The translations under genes were made by a program, and so were the position numbers. Below are positions 12,431 to 14,212 of a DNA stretch of 14,212 nucleotides, piece by piece. Below the pieces are notes generated by a model. It was not told the origin of the DNA. It made no database searches and saw only the letters and a program-made list of their open reading frames with translations. How positions within the stretch are numbered: the first letter of the stretch is position 1; every line of letters starts with the position of its first letter. Source of the DNA: an uncultured Clostridia bacterium (GTDB lineage: Bacteria > Bacillota > Clostridia > Christensenellales > Borkfalkiaceae); contig CALVPW010000025.1 of assembly GCA_944354085.1 (NCBI GenBank), positions 1 to 14,212 of the forward strand. The letters are read 5' to 3'.

Positions 12431-14212
12431 TCACTTAAAGTATTTTACCGCGCTTTCGAACAGCTTCATATCGTACGCGCCGGGGACGTTCTTGTAAAGC
12501 CCCGCGCCCTTGCGCTCGGAGTGCCCCATCTTGCCGAATACCCTGCCGTCGGGCGAGAGGATGCCCTCGATCGCCGCGGCGGAGCCGTTGGGGTTGAAGT
12601 GCACGTCCATCGTGGCGTTGCCCGCAAGGTCGACGTACTGCGTCATGATCTGTCCGTTCTCGGCAAGGCGGCGGATGAGCGCGTCGCTCGCGACGAACTT
12701 TCCCTCGCCGTGCGAGATGGGCACGGAGAAGATATCCCCCGCCTCGACGCCCGCAAGCCATGGAGACTTGACGGAAGCGACGCGGACGCGCACGATGCGC
12801 GACTGGTGACGGGCAATATCGTTATAGGTGAGCGTGGGGCAGTTCTCGTCCGTCTCGACGATCTTGCCGTACGGCACGAGCCCGAGTTTGATGAGCGCCT
12901 GGAAACCGTTGCAGATACCGCCCATCAGCCCGTCGCGCTCCTCCAAAAGGCGGGTGACCGCCTCCTTGACCAATTCGCCGCGGAAGAACGCCGTGATGAA
13001 CTTGCCAGAACCGTCGGGTTCGTCCCCGCCCGAGAAGCCGCCCGGGATAAAGACGATCCGGCTCTCCCCCACCTTGGCGGCGAATTCCTCCGCCGCGCGC
13101 GCGACTTCGTCGGCGGTGCGGTTGCGGATGACGTAGATCTCGGGCTGTGCGCCCGCGTCCGCAAACGCCTTTGCCGTATCATATTCGCAGTTGGTCCCGG
13201 GGAAGACGGGGATGAGCACCTTGGGACGCGCCGTCTTTACATTACAGACGAGCGGGCTCGGCGTGCGGCAGGTGAAATTCTCCACGCTCGCCGCGGGCGC
13301 CGCGATGTTGCAGGCGTATACGGGTTCCAGCTTCTCCTCGTAGATCTTAAGGAGATCGCCCAACAGCAGGCGCTCGTTCCCGCGGACGACGGCGCTCTCC
13401 GCCGTCGTTTCGCCGAGCGGCGTGCCGACGGGCATATCCTCGGCAAGTTCGAGCACGAACGCGCCGTATTTATAGCCGAAGAGCGCTTCGACGGAGATAT
13501 CTTCGCCGTACTTGAATCCCGTCATATTGCCGAAGCACATCTTCATGACCGCCTCGGCAACGCCGCCGAATCCCGGCGTATAGGCGGCGACCGCCTTGCC
13601 CGCGCGCAGCAGCGCCGTGACCGTACGGAAAACGGCGAGCAGCGACGACGTGACGGGCAGGCCGTTCGCGTCGTACACGGGCTCGAGCAGCACGACTTTA
13701 TGTCCCGCGCCCTTGAACTCGGGCGAGACGACTTCTGCCGTCTTCCCCGTCGTCACCGCAAAGGAGACGAGGGTGGGCGGCACGTCGATATGCTCGAAGG
13801 TACCGCTCATGGAGTCCTTGCCGCCGATCGCGGCGACGCCGAGCTCCACCTGCGCCTTGAACGCGCCCAAAAGCGCCGCCAAAGGCTCTCCCCAGCGCTT
13901 GGGGTCGTGCCCCGGTTTTAAGAAATATTCCTGGAAGGTGAGATACACGTCCTCGAACGAGGCGCCCGCGGCGATGAGCTTGGAGACACTCTCCACCACG
14001 GCGAGGTACGCCCCGTGATAAGGGCTCTTTTCGGCAACGTACGGGTTGCCGCCCCACGCCATGTACGAGACGGTATCCGTGTGCCCGTTCTCGACGGAGA
14101 CGAGGTGCACCATCGCCTGCGGCGGCGTGTGCTGGTACTTTCCGCCGAAGGGCATGAGCACGGTGCCCGCGCCGATCGTCGAATCGAAACGCTCGGAAAG
14201 CCCGCGCTTGGA
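12431..14212 (-). CDS. purL: Phosphoribosylformylglycinamidine synthase, long fused form (5' end outside window)
   Basis: The last 593 residues are present, and the frame is open to the right edge. FGAM synthase converts FGAR, glutamine and ATP to FGAM, step 4 of purine synthesis. The visible part begins in the synthetase region with SKRGLSERFDSTIGAGT and VLMPFGGKYQ, typical of the clostridial/Gram-positive long PurL. It continues with AAIGGKDSMSGT and an AIRS-type C-domain. The glutaminase domain follows: RPKVLIPVFPGTNCEYDTAKA, FIPGGFSGGDEPDG, the nucleophile Cys in GGICNGFQ (codon 12911-12913) and the His-x-Glu pair in GHSER (His codon 12521-12523). The synthetase and PurQ-like functions are therefore on one chain. 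The annotated start must lie outside; the in-frame GTG at 14161 is internal. It leads the purL-fhs-mutY run. Confidence 0.96.
   Translation of the reverse strand, partial: SKRGLSERFDSTIGAGTVLMPFGGKYQHTPPQAMVHLVSVENGHTDTVSYMAWGGNPYVAEKSPYHGAYLAVVESVSKLIAAGASFEDVYLTFQEYFLKPGHDPKRWGEPLAALLGAFKAQVELGVAAIGGKDSMSGTFEHIDVPPTLVSFAVTTGKTAEVVSPEFKGAGHKVVLLEPVYDANGLPVTSSLLAVFRTVTALLRAGKAVAAYTPGFGGVAEAVMKMCFGNMTGFKYGEDISVEALFGYKYGAFVLELAEDMPVGTPLGETTAESAVVRGNERLLLGDLLKIYEEKLEPVYACNIAAPAASVENFTCRTPSPLVCNVKTARPKVLIPVFPGTNCEYDTAKAFADAGAQPEIYVIRNRTADEVARAAEEFAAKVGESRIVFIPGGFSGGDEPDGSGKFITAFFRGELVKEAVTRLLEERDGLMGGICNGFQALIKLGLVPYGKIVETDENCPTLTYNDIARHQSRIVRVRVASVKSPWLAGVEAGDIFSVPISHGEGKFVASDALIRRLAENGQIMTQYVDLAGNATMDVHFNPNGSAAAIEGILSPDGRVFGKMGHSERKGAGLYKNVPGAYDMKLFESAVKYFK

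Noticed and set aside
12293..13921. 540-codon open frame on the plus strand opposite fhs/purL
   Set aside because: It covers well-conserved regions of purL and the start of fhs and encodes an Arg/His-rich sequence with no family signature. It is a shadow of the real genes.
1..14212. Mobile elements, CRISPR arrays, defence systems, tRNA or rRNA genes
   Set aside because: I saw no transposase, integrase, regularly spaced direct repeats, toxin-antitoxin-like pair or tRNA-like cloverleaf. The base composition and start signals are uniform across the window.

Overview
The window carries a GC-rich set of bacterial housekeeping genes on both strands. It most likely comes from an anaerobic Clostridia-type Firmicute. 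Supporting signs are the rpsF-ssb-rpsR block with an S6:S18-type leader, a long fused Gram-positive/clostridial-type PurL (synthetase plus glutaminase), fhs beside purL, a DegV-family lipid-binding protein, strong GGAGG-type ribosome binding sites and consensus sigma-A promoters with 17-bp spacers. The exact lineage cannot be read from the window. I see no insertion sequence, prophage, CRISPR array, tRNA or rRNA.

Layout. Positions 1-1414 (minus): a diacylglycerol/lipid-kinase-like gene, followed after 3 nt by the start of a PAS plus SpoIIE/PP2C phosphatase gene that runs off the left edge. Positions 1415-1535: a compact divergent promoter in which one palindromic TTGCAA serves as the -35 box on both strands. 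Positions 1536-7286 (plus): a CCA-adding-type tRNA nucleotidyltransferase (TTG start), rmuC, a 103-aa possible single-cupin protein with its own promoter and apparently a leaderless message, and a 959-aa membrane-anchored repeat protein of unknown function. A strong terminator follows. Positions 7366-8587 (plus): promoter, S6:S18-type leader, rpsF, ssb, rpsR, terminator. Positions 8629-9627 (minus): a degV-family gene with its own promoter and terminator, convergent with rpsR. Positions 9692-14212 (minus): purL (5' end outside the window), fhs and mutY, read in that order.

How the genes relate. PurL makes FGAM in purine synthesis and Fhs makes 10-formyl-THF, the one-carbon donor for the same pathway, so their adjacency is metabolically sensible. 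MutY is translationally coupled to Fhs by a 1-nt overlap. RpsF and RpsR bind as a pair on the 30S subunit and probably repress their own operon through the leader. Cca and RmuC are RNA- and DNA-maintenance functions.

Most of the window is conventional. The parts least explained by known families are the 959-aa protein with exact 36-residue tandem repeats, the small leaderless gene in front of it, the cysteine-bearing PAS-phosphatase and the shared -35 divergent promoter.
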